Origin: Candidatus Aenigmatarchaeota archaeon
GTDB lineage: Archaea > Aenigmatarchaeota > Aenigmatarchaeia > GW2011-AR5 > WALA01
Assembly: GCA_015522745.1 (NCBI GenBank)
Contig: WALQ01000045.1
Span: forward strand, 1-12,543
Length of the DNA stretch: 12,543 nucleotides
Reading direction: 5' to 3'
Each line of letters begins with the position of its first letter. The first letter of the stretch is position 1. Positions 1 to 5,940 of the stretch are shown piece by piece. The notes under the pieces are model-generated. The model made no database searches. It saw only the letters and a list, made by a program, of their open reading frames with translations, and had not been told where the DNA came from. Made by a program: the position numbers and the translations under genes.

Positions 1-20
1 CATGATATAAATTTTTCAGA

Positions 21-33
21 AATTTATTAAAAC
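21..33 (-). promoter_or_regulatory. possible box-A promoter of a gene leaving the left edge
   Basis: An A+T-rich TTTTAATAAATT-like element on the minus strand is centred about 24 bp before a minus-strand ATG at positions 3-1. This is the same geometry as the other leaderless starts in this window. Only the start codon of the supposed gene is inside the window, so its existence is inferred from spacing alone. Confidence 0.22.
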
Positions 34-38
34 ATTAT

Positions 39-710
39 TTAGAACAATTTGAACTTCCCAATCTCTTTCAGGCCGCTCGATGTTATCTCAAATTCCACAA
101 ATCTCCCCTCGGGAAGTGAACGATGCTTTCTTATTATGGCAACCCTGTTGTTGTCTCCGTGCGTTCGTTTGAGCTCAATTATAGTTTTGGGCCAATACTT
201 TGAAATGAGGCGCGAGGTCATTTCTATCTTCCCCTCGGATGAGTACACCTGATTCGTAACGAGAACGGGTATTTTTAGGTTGCGCGCCAATTTTGCAAGT
301 ATGGAGTACTGTGTGGACAGTTGTTTATTTATGCTCTGATAATTTTCGTCGTCAATTTCCATGCGATAAAGCGCTACAAGTGAATCTACAATTATTAATG
401 ATATGTTTTCCACGTCTGAAATTGATTTCACGACCTCCCGCTGATCGTTCCATGTGTAGACATTTTTAAGAAGTATTGATTTCATAAACTCATCGAACTT
501 TGGTTCTATCTGCCTTGCGCGTTCGAAGGAGAAATTGCTTTCCGTGTCTATGTACAACGTCTTCTCACCGTTCCGAAAGTTCTCACGCGCTGCGAGCATG
601 CATATATTCGTCTTTCCGGAGCCGGCGGGCCCGTATATGTTTGTCACACTGTCGGAATCTATACCGCCGTCTAGGAGTTTGTCCAATGGTGTCCCGGTTT
701 TGAATTTCAT
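39..710 (-). CDS. radB: RadB-like DNA repair/recombination ATPase
   Basis: A RecA-fold ATPase of 223 residues, the usual size for archaeal RadB, which is a RadA/Rad51 paralog lacking the N-terminal helix-hairpin-helix domain. RadB is thought to assist RadA in homologous recombination. Visible motifs: Walker A GPAGSGKT at residues 27-34, a Walker B strand SLIIVDS at 104-110 with Asp109, and a VTNQVY segment at 151-156 typical of RecA-like cores. The protein starts directly with the core (MKFKTG...), so full-length RadA or KaiC duplication is excluded. The ATG at 710 is preceded by a box-A element about 23 bp upstream, suggesting a nearly leaderless start. It sits 33 bp downstream of the broken nucleotidyltransferase on the same strand, but the promoter in that gap suggests separate transcription. 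A short single-domain KaiC-like ATPase is the main alternative. Confidence 0.9.
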   Translation of the reverse strand: MKFKTGTPLDKLLDGGIDSDSVTNIYGPAGSGKTNICMLAARENFRNGEKTLYIDTESNFSFERARQIEPKFDEFMKSILLKNVYTWNDQREVVKSISDVENISLIIVDSLVALYRMEIDDENYQSINKQLSTQYSILAKLARNLKIPVLVTNQVYSSEGKIEMTSRLISKYWPKTIIELKRTHGDNNRVAIIRKHRSLPEGRFVEFEITSSGLKEIGKFKLF

Positions 711-727
711 AATTTCACTTTGAGGAA

Positions 728-736
728 TAATTTAAA
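728..736 (-). promoter_or_regulatory. box-A promoter of radB
   Basis: TTTAAATTA read on the minus strand, centred about 22 bp before the radB ATG. The spacing puts transcription start at or very near the start codon. A weak GTGA lies 5 nt before the ATG. Confidence 0.5.
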
Positions 737-743
737 TTGGTAC

Positions 744-890
744 CTATTGGATTTTCACTCCATACTCTTTTGTTATTTTTTCAATTTCATTCCATTTCCA
801 AGGCTCGTATTTATAGAGCTCTTTCAAATCAATACCTTTTTGGCCGGCAATTATGGTTAAAAGTGTTATGTCTACTTTATCCTTTTCACG
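744..890 (-). pseudogene. detached C-terminal part of the nucleotidyltransferase
   Basis: Reading the minus strand from 890 to the TAG at 746-744 gives 48 clean codons beginning REKDKVDITLLTII and ending EYGVKIQ, in a frame different from the upstream gene. The piece has no start codon of its own near its beginning and is preceded in its frame by two stops (TAA TGA). It follows naturally on from the LKLRVYTGRN segment of the upstream gene: removing 86 bp between two GAAACA repeats joins the two frames into one 213-residue protein. This is therefore read as the original C-terminus, separated by an insertion. Its amino-acid composition (WKW, hydrophobic LLTII, charged helix) looks coding and not random. 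Confidence 0.6.
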
Positions 891-1471
891 GGGGTTGTTT
901 CATTATGTTTTATCTTCCCCTTTCTCTTTTTTCGTCCCATCCTTTTGAAATAATTCAAAGAAAATGACTTCTCCTTCCCTCTGTTTCTTCCTGTATACAC
1001 ACGAAGTTTCAGGTCTATTAAATCTCTTATGGGAGCAATGTAAATATCGGGGTGCTCATCTGCTTTAACGGATTCATCAAATATTTCCGTTCTTATTAAA
1101 TTGTCGTTGAATTTTAATTTTCCATCATACTTATTTGGGGTATAAATATCTATGTGTATTCCACCATCTTTTTTCTTTATGGTGTACTTGTCTTTCAAAC
1201 TCAACGACTTTCTAACCTCTTCTTTAAACAAATTTTTTACGATATCAATCATTTCATATTGTTTAGTTATTATGTCTATGTCATCTGTTTTTCTGTCATA
1301 ATATTCGAAAATCTTTTTTGCATCATCGAATCCATATGCTTTCACAAGATGCCCGAAAACCCCAACTCCTCCTATGGTTGTCCATCTAATATTAGATTTG
1401 TTCGCATCATCGGATATGGCCATTAAGTAAAGCCACAGGTCATCCATGGGAACATATTTTATTTTTGTCAT
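872..1471 (-). CDS. nucleotidyltransferase-fold protein, C-terminus frameshifted
   Basis: The open frame is 199 residues. It shows the polymerase-beta-like nucleotidyltransferase signature: IGG at 33-35 followed by VGVFGH, then RKTDDIDI at 60-67 with metal-binding Asp64 and Asp66, and the third acidic residue Asp108 in HIDIYTP. The APIRDLIDLKLRVYTGR segment (146-162) resembles proteins related to the AbiEii/minor nucleotidyltransferase group, so it may be a toxin-like or solitary nucleotide-transferring enzyme; the substrate cannot be told. From residue 164 the sequence turns into a Lys/Arg-rich tail that does not look native, and the expected continuation lies in another frame at 744-890. 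All three catalytic acids precede the break, so a truncated active product is conceivable. Six of its seven Arg codons before the break are AGA, unlike the CGT/CGC-rich helicase gene, hinting at acquisition by transfer. A box-A lies 26 bp before the ATG. Confidence 0.7.
   Translation of the reverse strand: MTKIKYVPMDDLWLYLMAISDDANKSNIRWTTIGGVGVFGHLVKAYGFDDAKKIFEYYDRKTDDIDIITKQYEMIDIVKNLFKEEVRKSLSLKDKYTIKKKDGGIHIDIYTPNKYDGKLKFNDNLIRTEIFDESVKADEHPDIYIAPIRDLIDLKLRVYTGRNRGKEKSFSLNYFKRMGRKKRKGKIKHNETTPVKRIK
902..987. other. 86-bp frame-disrupting insertion between 6-bp direct repeats
   Basis: The plus-strand hexamer TGTTTC occurs at 896-901 and again at 982-987, 86 bp apart. Excising one repeat plus the intervening DNA restores a continuous reading frame in the nucleotidyltransferase gene. 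The segment is polypurine-rich on the minus strand, has an imperfect hairpin (CCTTTTGAA...TTCAAAG at 941-960), and has no clear terminal inverted repeats. It could be a small insertion with target duplication, a slipped duplication, or a stretch altered by several indels. The hexamer match alone could be chance; the frame restoration is the stronger evidence. Confidence 0.45.
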
Positions 1472-1492
1472 AACTATTATGTAGTTACATCA

Positions 1493-1502
1493 CTATTTAA
1501 AG
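1493..1502 (-). promoter_or_regulatory. box-A promoter of the nucleotidyltransferase gene
   Basis: CTTTAAATAG on the minus strand, centred about 26 bp before the ATG at 1471, predicts a leaderless transcript. Confidence 0.5.
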
Positions 1503-1538
1503 TTTTTCAAAGCCACTTTTTATTTATATTATTTTCAT

Positions 1539-1583
1539 AAATATAAATTAAAAGTTTCGAATGATTAAAATCAAAAGGGTGGT
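1539..1583 (+). promoter_or_regulatory. box-A promoter and Shine-Dalgarno site of cdc48
   Basis: AAATATAAAT at 1539-1548 fits an archaeal TATA box; transcription would start near 1570. GGGTGGT at 1578-1583 lies 5 nt before the ATG at 1589 and serves as ribosome binding site. A second T/A-rich element (TTTTTATTTATATT, 1517-1530) lies upstream and could be a further TATA or an activating A+T tract. Confidence 0.55.
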
Positions 1584-1588
1584 TAATA

Positions 1589-3868
1589 ATGTTCGGTTCA
1601 AACAAGAAGGATGAAATCCGTCTCAAAGTCGGCGAGCTCACCGAGCGAACAGATTTTGGACGTGGAATATCGAGAATAGACGCAAAGATTATGCAGCAGC
1701 TTGGTATGAAAGAGGGCGACGTGATTGAAATTGATGGGAAGAGGAAGACGTATGCAATAGCTGTACGCGCTTATCCAGCAGATATAGGGCTTAATATAAT
1801 ACGCATGGACGGGCTCGAACGCAGGAACTGCGGCGCGGGAATCGGCGATTTCGTCACAGTTCGTAAAGCCGAAGTAAAGGAGGCGCGCTACGTTGTCATC
1901 GCCCCAGCACGCGAGGGTATAGTAGTTCACATGTCCCCCCAGCTCATGAAGAGCAATCTTTACATGCGCTCACTCTCCGTTGGCGATATAATAATACCAA
2001 ACCCAGTTGTCAAAAGGAAAAAGGACAATACAGTATTTGAGCAGTTCTTCGGGATGTCGTTCGACGAAATGCTCTTCACCCCATTCGGTGACGAGAAATT
2101 CGTTGTTGTTGAGACAGACCCAAAAGGCCCCGTGAGAGTTGTTGACACAACAGATATAGAAGTGAAACCAATGGCAGTAAAGCCAATTGAGGAGCGCAAA
2201 ATACCCGAAGTCACATATGAGGATTTGGGTGGTCTAAAGAACGCGATTTCAAAAATACGTGAAATGGTTGAACTTCCATTGAAACACCCAGAACTCTTTG
2301 AGCGTTTGGGAATTGAACCACCAAAAGGCGTGTTGCTTCACGGGCCGCCGGGATGTGGTAAGACATTGCTTGCGAAAGCTGTTGCGAATGAGTCAGGTGC
2401 GAACTTTCTCATAATCAATGGACCGGAAATAATATCAAAGTGGTACGGTCAGTCAGAGCAGAACCTAAGGAAGATATTTGAAGATGCCGAAAAGAATGCG
2501 CCATCAATAATTTTCATAGACGAGATAGATGCAATTGCTCCAAAACGTGAGGAAGTAAAGGGGGACGTCGAAAAAAGAGTCGTGTCGCAATTGCTTACGC
2601 TAATGGACGGTCTTAAAGGTCGTGGAAAGGTCATCGTAATCGCAGCAACCAACATACCAAACGCCCTCGATCCTGCACTGCGCCGTCCTGGAAGATTCGA
2701 CCGCGAAATAGAAATAGGCGTTCCGGACAAAGACGGACGAAAAGAAATACTTCAGATACATACGCGTGGAATGCCACTGACAAAAGATGTTGACCTTGAC
2801 AAAATTGCAGATATAACATACGGATACGTTGGCGCCGATATAGCAGCTCTCTGTAAGGAGGCAGCGATGCACGCAATGAAGCGTGTGATACCTCAACTAT
2901 CAGAGATAAAGAAAGACGAACCACTTCCAAAGGATATACTCGAAAAGTTGAAGGTGACCCAGCAGGATTTTATATACGCTCTGAAAATCGTCGAACCATC
3001 CGCAATGCGCGAAATAATGATAGAGATACCAAGGGTCAAATGGACAGATGTTGGCGGTCTTGAAAAAGTGAAAAAGACTTTGAAGGAAATGGTTGAGTGG
3101 CCATTAAAGTACCCTGATTCGTTCAAGAACCTTGGAATAAAGCCTCCAAAAGGTGTGCTTTTGTACGGTCCTCCTGGCTGTGGTAAAACGCTACTCGCGA
3201 AGGCGGTTGCTAACGAGTCAAACGCAAACTTCATATCCATAAAAGGCCCAGAAATACTTTCAAAGTGGGTTGGAGAATCTGAAAAGCAGATAAGAAACAT
3301 ATTCAGGCGCGCGAAACAAGTCGCACCTGCCATTGTGTTCTTTGATGAGCTCGATTCAATTGCCCCGAGGCGTGGCCTTTCAAGTGATCAGGTCACTGAA
3401 CGCATTGTGTCGCAAATATTGAGCGAAATGTCCGGTGTTGAAGACATAGATGATGTTGTCATTATGGCAGCTACAAATAGGCCGGATATAATAGACCCAG
3501 CACTCTTAAGACCAGGGAGATTTGAAAAGCAAATACTCGTTCCCATACCGGACAAAGATGCTCGTCTCAAAATACTCAAGGTTCAGACGAAGAACATGCC
3601 ATTGGATAATGTTGATCTCGATGAAATAGCGAGCAAGACGGAGGGCTATAGTGGTGCAGATATAGAAGCTCTTTGTAGAGAAGCGGCATTAAGCGCACTT
3701 AGGAAGAGCAAGAAGGCGGACAAAGTTGCAATGAAAGACTTTGAAGACGCGATGAAGACAATATTCCCATCGTTGAGTCCAGACATGAACAAATTTTATG
3801 AGAACGTTCTAAATAGAGTCAAAAAGAATGGGGCGATGAATGCGGAAAAGCTTGGCTACACCGGCTAA
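1589..3868 (+). CDS. cdc48: Cdc48/VAT-type double AAA+ ATPase
   Basis: A 759-residue protein with the full architecture of archaeal VAT/Cdc48, the hexameric unfoldase that extracts and unfolds proteins, partly for the proteasome. Residues 1-200 form the N domain (double-psi barrel plus a four-stranded part). D1 has Walker A GPPGCGKT at 252-259, pore loop KWYG at 284-287, Walker B IIFIDEID at 307-314, sensor Asn355 and arginine fingers Arg366/Arg369. D2 has Walker A GPPGCGKT at 527-534, pore loop KWVG at 559-562, Walker B IVFFDELD at 582-589, sensor Asn630 and Arg641/Arg644. Both ATPase sites look intact. The C-terminus ends KLGYTG, without a canonical terminal HbYX proteasome-docking motif. 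Start choice is supported by the ribosome site 5 nt upstream. Its stop overlaps the end of the convergent alaX by 4 bp. Confidence 0.97.
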   Translation: MFGSNKKDEIRLKVGELTERTDFGRGISRIDAKIMQQLGMKEGDVIEIDGKRKTYAIAVRAYPADIGLNIIRMDGLERRNCGAGIGDFVTVRKAEVKEARYVVIAPAREGIVVHMSPQLMKSNLYMRSLSVGDIIIPNPVVKRKKDNTVFEQFFGMSFDEMLFTPFGDEKFVVVETDPKGPVRVVDTTDIEVKPMAVKPIEERKIPEVTYEDLGGLKNAISKIREMVELPLKHPELFERLGIEPPKGVLLHGPPGCGKTLLAKAVANESGANFLIINGPEIISKWYGQSEQNLRKIFEDAEKNAPSIIFIDEIDAIAPKREEVKGDVEKRVVSQLLTLMDGLKGRGKVIVIAATNIPNALDPALRRPGRFDREIEIGVPDKDGRKEILQIHTRGMPLTKDVDLDKIADITYGYVGADIAALCKEAAMHAMKRVIPQLSEIKKDEPLPKDILEKLKVTQQDFIYALKIVEPSAMREIMIEIPRVKWTDVGGLEKVKKTLKEMVEWPLKYPDSFKNLGIKPPKGVLLYGPPGCGKTLLAKAVANESNANFISIKGPEILSKWVGESEKQIRNIFRRAKQVAPAIVFFDELDSIAPRRGLSSDQVTERIVSQILSEMSGVEDIDDVVIMAATNRPDIIDPALLRPGRFEKQILVPIPDKDARLKILKVQTKNMPLDNVDLDEIASKTEGYSGADIEALCREAALSALRKSKKADKVAMKDFEDAMKTIFPSLSPDMNKFYENVLNRVKKNGAMNAEKLGYTG

Positions 3869-4551
3869 ACCAGGGAGAAGTAAATTCTTCTGTTGTTCTT
3901 TCCTTTGTTTTCCGTTTTGATTATTTTTATTCCGCCTATTTCCTTTGTGTTCTTTACATGAGTTCCACCGCACGCTTGGATATCGACGCCAGCAATCTCA
4001 ACTATTCTAACCTCGTTTATTGACTCTGGAAGAAGCTTCTTGAGCTTGACGAGGTCGGGAATCTTAAATGCTTCAACGCGAGGAAGCACGCTCATTTTCA
4101 CCTCATGACCTTCTGAAATAATTTCATTTACGCGCTTTTCCCACTCGGCTATTTTTGTCTTGTCGAATTCCGGGAGGCTGAAGTCAATCCTTGTTTTGTC
4201 AAGCGATATCTGATTTCCTGTTATCAAAGCTCCGGTTTCTTTATGTATAATGGAAGATATTACATGCGCTGCTGTGTGATATCGCATGAACGTGTAACGT
4301 CGCCCCCAGTCAATTTTGCAACGAACATTCTTGCCAATGCTGAACGTTCCATCGACTTTATGCAAAATTCTTCCATCGCGTTTTACGACTTCTTCAACTG
4401 AGACATTATTTATTGTTCCGTGGTCGCATGGTTGTCCGCCACTCCTTGGATAGAATATCGTGTCTTCGAGCTCAACATAGTCGCCATCGACTGACTTCAC
4501 GTTCGTGTCGAACTCTTTTAGATAACAATCTTTCATGTACATAGGAATCAT
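3865..4551 (-). CDS. alaX: AlaX alanyl-tRNA editing protein
   Basis: A 228-residue free-standing homologue of the AlaRS editing domain. AlaX proteins hydrolyse tRNA-Ala wrongly charged with Ser (and in some members Gly), in trans. Zinc-site residues are all present: His92 and His96 in YHTAAH, and Cys194 and His198 in ACGGTH. The SGGQP motif at 37-41 and the length point to the medium-size class (AlaX-M). The frame stays open upstream to 4731, but that part is antisense-like and overlaps map; the chosen ATG at 4551 has GGTGAT just upstream. ATGs at 4542 and 4536 are alternative starts that lose only 3-5 residues. The ribosome site overlaps the map stop codon, so the two genes are probably co-transcribed and translationally coupled. 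Confidence 0.93.
   Translation of the reverse strand: MIPMYMKDCYLKEFDTNVKSVDGDYVELEDTIFYPRSGGQPCDHGTINNVSVEEVVKRDGRILHKVDGTFSIGKNVRCKIDWGRRYTFMRYHTAAHVISSIIHKETGALITGNQISLDKTRIDFSLPEFDKTKIAEWEKRVNEIISEGHEVKMSVLPRVEAFKIPDLVKLKKLLPESINEVRIVEIAGVDIQACGGTHVKNTKEIGGIKIIKTENKGKNNRRIYFSLV
3876..3932 (+). terminator. possible terminator of cdc48 inside the alaX 3' end
   Basis: Just past the cdc48 stop, AGAAG (3876-3880) can pair with CTTCT (3887-3891) around a 6-nt loop. A T-rich stretch with several T3-T5 runs follows to about 3932, in the style of archaeal U-tract terminators. The T richness is partly forced by the Lys/Asn-rich C-terminus that alaX encodes on the other strand. Confidence 0.35.
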
Positions 4552-4554
4552 GTT

Positions 4555-4560
4555 ATCACC
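4555..4560 (-). promoter_or_regulatory. Shine-Dalgarno site of alaX overlapping the map stop
   Basis: The minus strand reads TAGGTGATAACATG: the last base of the map stop TAG is the first base of GGTGAT, and ATG follows after three bases. This decides the alaX start and implies coupling to map. Confidence 0.65.
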
Positions 4561-5435
4561 TACTCGAGAGATTTTGTTGTTACAACAGTCTTGTCGCCGA
4601 CTATCATCGTGTGCTCGAATTGCGCGACGCGTCCGCCGGCAACTTCGGACAGAACAGGAAATGAATACAACGCGCCCTGATTTGTGAGGCGCTCGAGAAT
4701 GAGGTCGCGCCCGACGAATCTCGGAAGCCACCTCTTTGAGAATGGAAGGGAGTGAAAATCGTTTTTCGCCATGCTCACGATCTTCCTTTCGTGGGGGGAA
4801 CGCGTCGGGACGTCGCGAAGAAACATGTAAATTTTCGTTTCGCGGAGCTCCTTAACATATCCTTCTCCGTCCGTTGCAAACGGCTCTATGGCTATTATCT
4901 GTCCATCGTAGAATTCGTAGTTGCTGTCTGTCTTGAAATTAAGTATTTCTGGTTCCGTATGGACTTCGTAACGCTTGAGCCCGTGACCCGTGAGGTTCTT
5001 TATGGGTTTGAATCCGAAAGATTCAATGGTCGATTGTATGACTTCTCCGACTTCACCGAGCTTCGTTCCGGGGTGCATTATCTTTATCGCCTCTTCAAGC
5101 GCTTTTTGAGATGCACGTTGAAGGTCTTTGTATTCGTCCTTGAAAACTATCGTGAGTGCTGTGTCCCCTATCGCGCCATTTACGTGAGCTCCAGTGTCGA
5201 CCTTGATGACGTCATCTTCAGTTATGACGCGCTCATCTCCGAATGTGGCTGTGTCGTGTGCCGCGCGCTCGTTTATGGATAGATTTAACGGGAACGCTAT
5301 GCCAGCGCCGAGATCCTTTATTTTATTTTCAAGCTCTTCCACAATATCTATGACGCGAGCCCCTGGATTAACTATCTTCTTTGAATAATCGCGAACAATG
5401 CCCGCTATGCGCCCAGCTTCCAACCAATCATTCAT
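4560..5435 (-). CDS. map: type II methionine aminopeptidase
   Basis: A 291-residue M24-family metallopeptidase that removes the initiator Met from nascent proteins. The metal ligands and catalytic residues of archaeal MetAP2-type enzymes are all visible: His60 (AAHDTA), Asp80 (KVDTG), Asp91 (IGDTAL), His151 (TGHGL), Glu184 (AIEPF) and Glu274 (FEHTM). The extra helical subdomain of type II enzymes falls between His151 and Glu274 (about 208-262), and there is no N-terminal extension, as usual in archaea. The ATG at 5435 has a box-A about 27 bp upstream, predicting a leaderless mRNA. It is followed directly by alaX. Nothing is missing or unusual. Confidence 0.96.
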   Translation of the reverse strand: MNDWLEAGRIAGIVRDYSKKIVNPGARVIDIVEELENKIKDLGAGIAFPLNLSINERAAHDTATFGDERVITEDDVIKVDTGAHVNGAIGDTALTIVFKDEYKDLQRASQKALEEAIKIMHPGTKLGEVGEVIQSTIESFGFKPIKNLTGHGLKRYEVHTEPEILNFKTDSNYEFYDGQIIAIEPFATDGEGYVKELRETKIYMFLRDVPTRSPHERKIVSMAKNDFHSLPFSKRWLPRFVGRDLILERLTNQGALYSFPVLSEVAGGRVAQFEHTMIVGDKTVVTTKSLE

Positions 5436-5457
5436 GGAAAGAAGAATGGTACAGAAA

Positions 5458-5466
5458 GTTTAAATC
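5458..5466 (-). promoter_or_regulatory. box-A promoter of map-alaX
   Basis: ATTTAAACT on the minus strand, centred about 27 bp before the map ATG. Its presence between the membrane-protein gene and map indicates that map-alaX can be transcribed on its own. Confidence 0.5.
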
Positions 5467-5470
5467 TTTA

Positions 5471-5500
5471 ATAAAAAGAGAAAAAAAGAAAAGGAAAGGC
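5471..5500 (-). terminator. T-rich terminator after the small membrane protein gene
   Basis: Immediately past the stop codon the minus strand runs through repeated T tracts (CCTTTTCTTTTTTTC then CTTTTT), the pattern of archaeal U-tract termination. No stable hairpin was seen. Confidence 0.5.
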
Positions 5501-5872
5501 TCAGTCCTTCATAATGTTCCAGAGCTCTCTTACAGCAAGGATAAGAGTTGCTGGTGCCACAAGCCACTTGAAGTAAATGAGGAACTTGTTTACAAAGTCT
5601 CCGATTCCGAGCGTTGTTATTTCGCTGAAATTAAGCCCTGTTACGATGGTCAATGCAACCGCTGCCAACAAGAATGCTCCAAACTCTTCTTTCTTGATGT
5701 TCGTGAATGCCAATATCACAGAAATCAATGCTATCAATGGAATGTTCCATGCGTCTGGTATCCATCTTGTGTATGCTCCTATCAATACCAATGCCAAACC
5801 TATCAATGAAAGAACTTGTATAAATTCAAATCTTTCTCCTTTGGCTGGTTTTCTTCTTCTTTTTGCTGCCAT
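5501..5872 (-). CDS. four-helix membrane protein of unknown function
   Basis: A 123-residue protein I do not recognise. It begins with a basic segment (MAAKRRRKPAKGER) and then has four likely membrane helices at about 17-35, 43-59, 64-82 and 97-117, joined by short loops (TRWIPDAWN, NIKKEE and a longer NFSEITTLGIGDF stretch). The positive N-terminus suggests both ends face the cytoplasm. It has no Cys or His and no catalytic-looking motif, so a structural, channel-like or scaffolding role is as likely as an enzyme. Expression signals are unusually good: a TTTATAAG box-A and a GGAGGTGA ribosome site 4 nt before the ATG, plus a T-rich terminator, so it is probably a strongly expressed single-gene unit. 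It lies between lhr and map on the same strand, which says little about its job. Confidence 0.85.
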   Translation of the reverse strand: MAAKRRRKPAKGERFEFIQVLSLIGLALVLIGAYTRWIPDAWNIPLIALISVILAFTNIKKEEFGAFLLAAVALTIVTGLNFSEITTLGIGDFVNKFLIYFKWLVAPATLILAVRELWNIMKD

Positions 5873-5876
5873 TTTT

Positions 5877-5917
5877 TCACCTCCTTATTTTAATTTGTTA
5901 TTGGTTGCTTATAAATT
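5877..5917 (-). promoter_or_regulatory. box-A promoter and strong Shine-Dalgarno of the membrane protein gene
   Basis: Minus strand AATTTATAAGC (5917-5907) is a near-ideal archaeal TATA element. Transcription would begin near 5886 and the short leader contains GGAGGTGA (5884-5877), the strongest anti-16S match in the window. Confidence 0.65.
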
Positions 5918-5940
5918 TTAATTATTCGATTATTGTCTAC

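Noticed and set aside
1..38. Minus-strand gene starting at position 3
   Set aside because: Only the ATG is inside the window. The promoter-like spacing is noted, but no coding sequence can be inspected.
941..960. CTTTGAATTATTTCAAAAG resembling a CRISPR repeat
   Set aside because: It occurs once only; there is no array of spaced repeats anywhere in the window.
872..1471. AbiE-type toxin-antitoxin system
   Set aside because: The fold motifs allow such a reading, but no antitoxin-like partner gene lies next to it (radB and cdc48 are its neighbours), so no such system is claimed.
2893..3333. 146-codon minus-strand frame inside cdc48
   Set aside because: It is a shadow of the AAA D2 coding sequence; there is no promoter or ribosome site, and its composition mirrors the sense gene.
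4552..4731. 60-residue N-terminal extension of alaX
   Set aside because: It is Arg/Ser/Cys-rich, overlaps map in another frame, lacks family similarity, and a ribosome site sits right before the ATG at 4551.
4752..5282. 176-codon plus-strand frame opposite map
   Set aside because: map has every catalytic residue; the opposite frame is a low-complexity shadow with no start signals.
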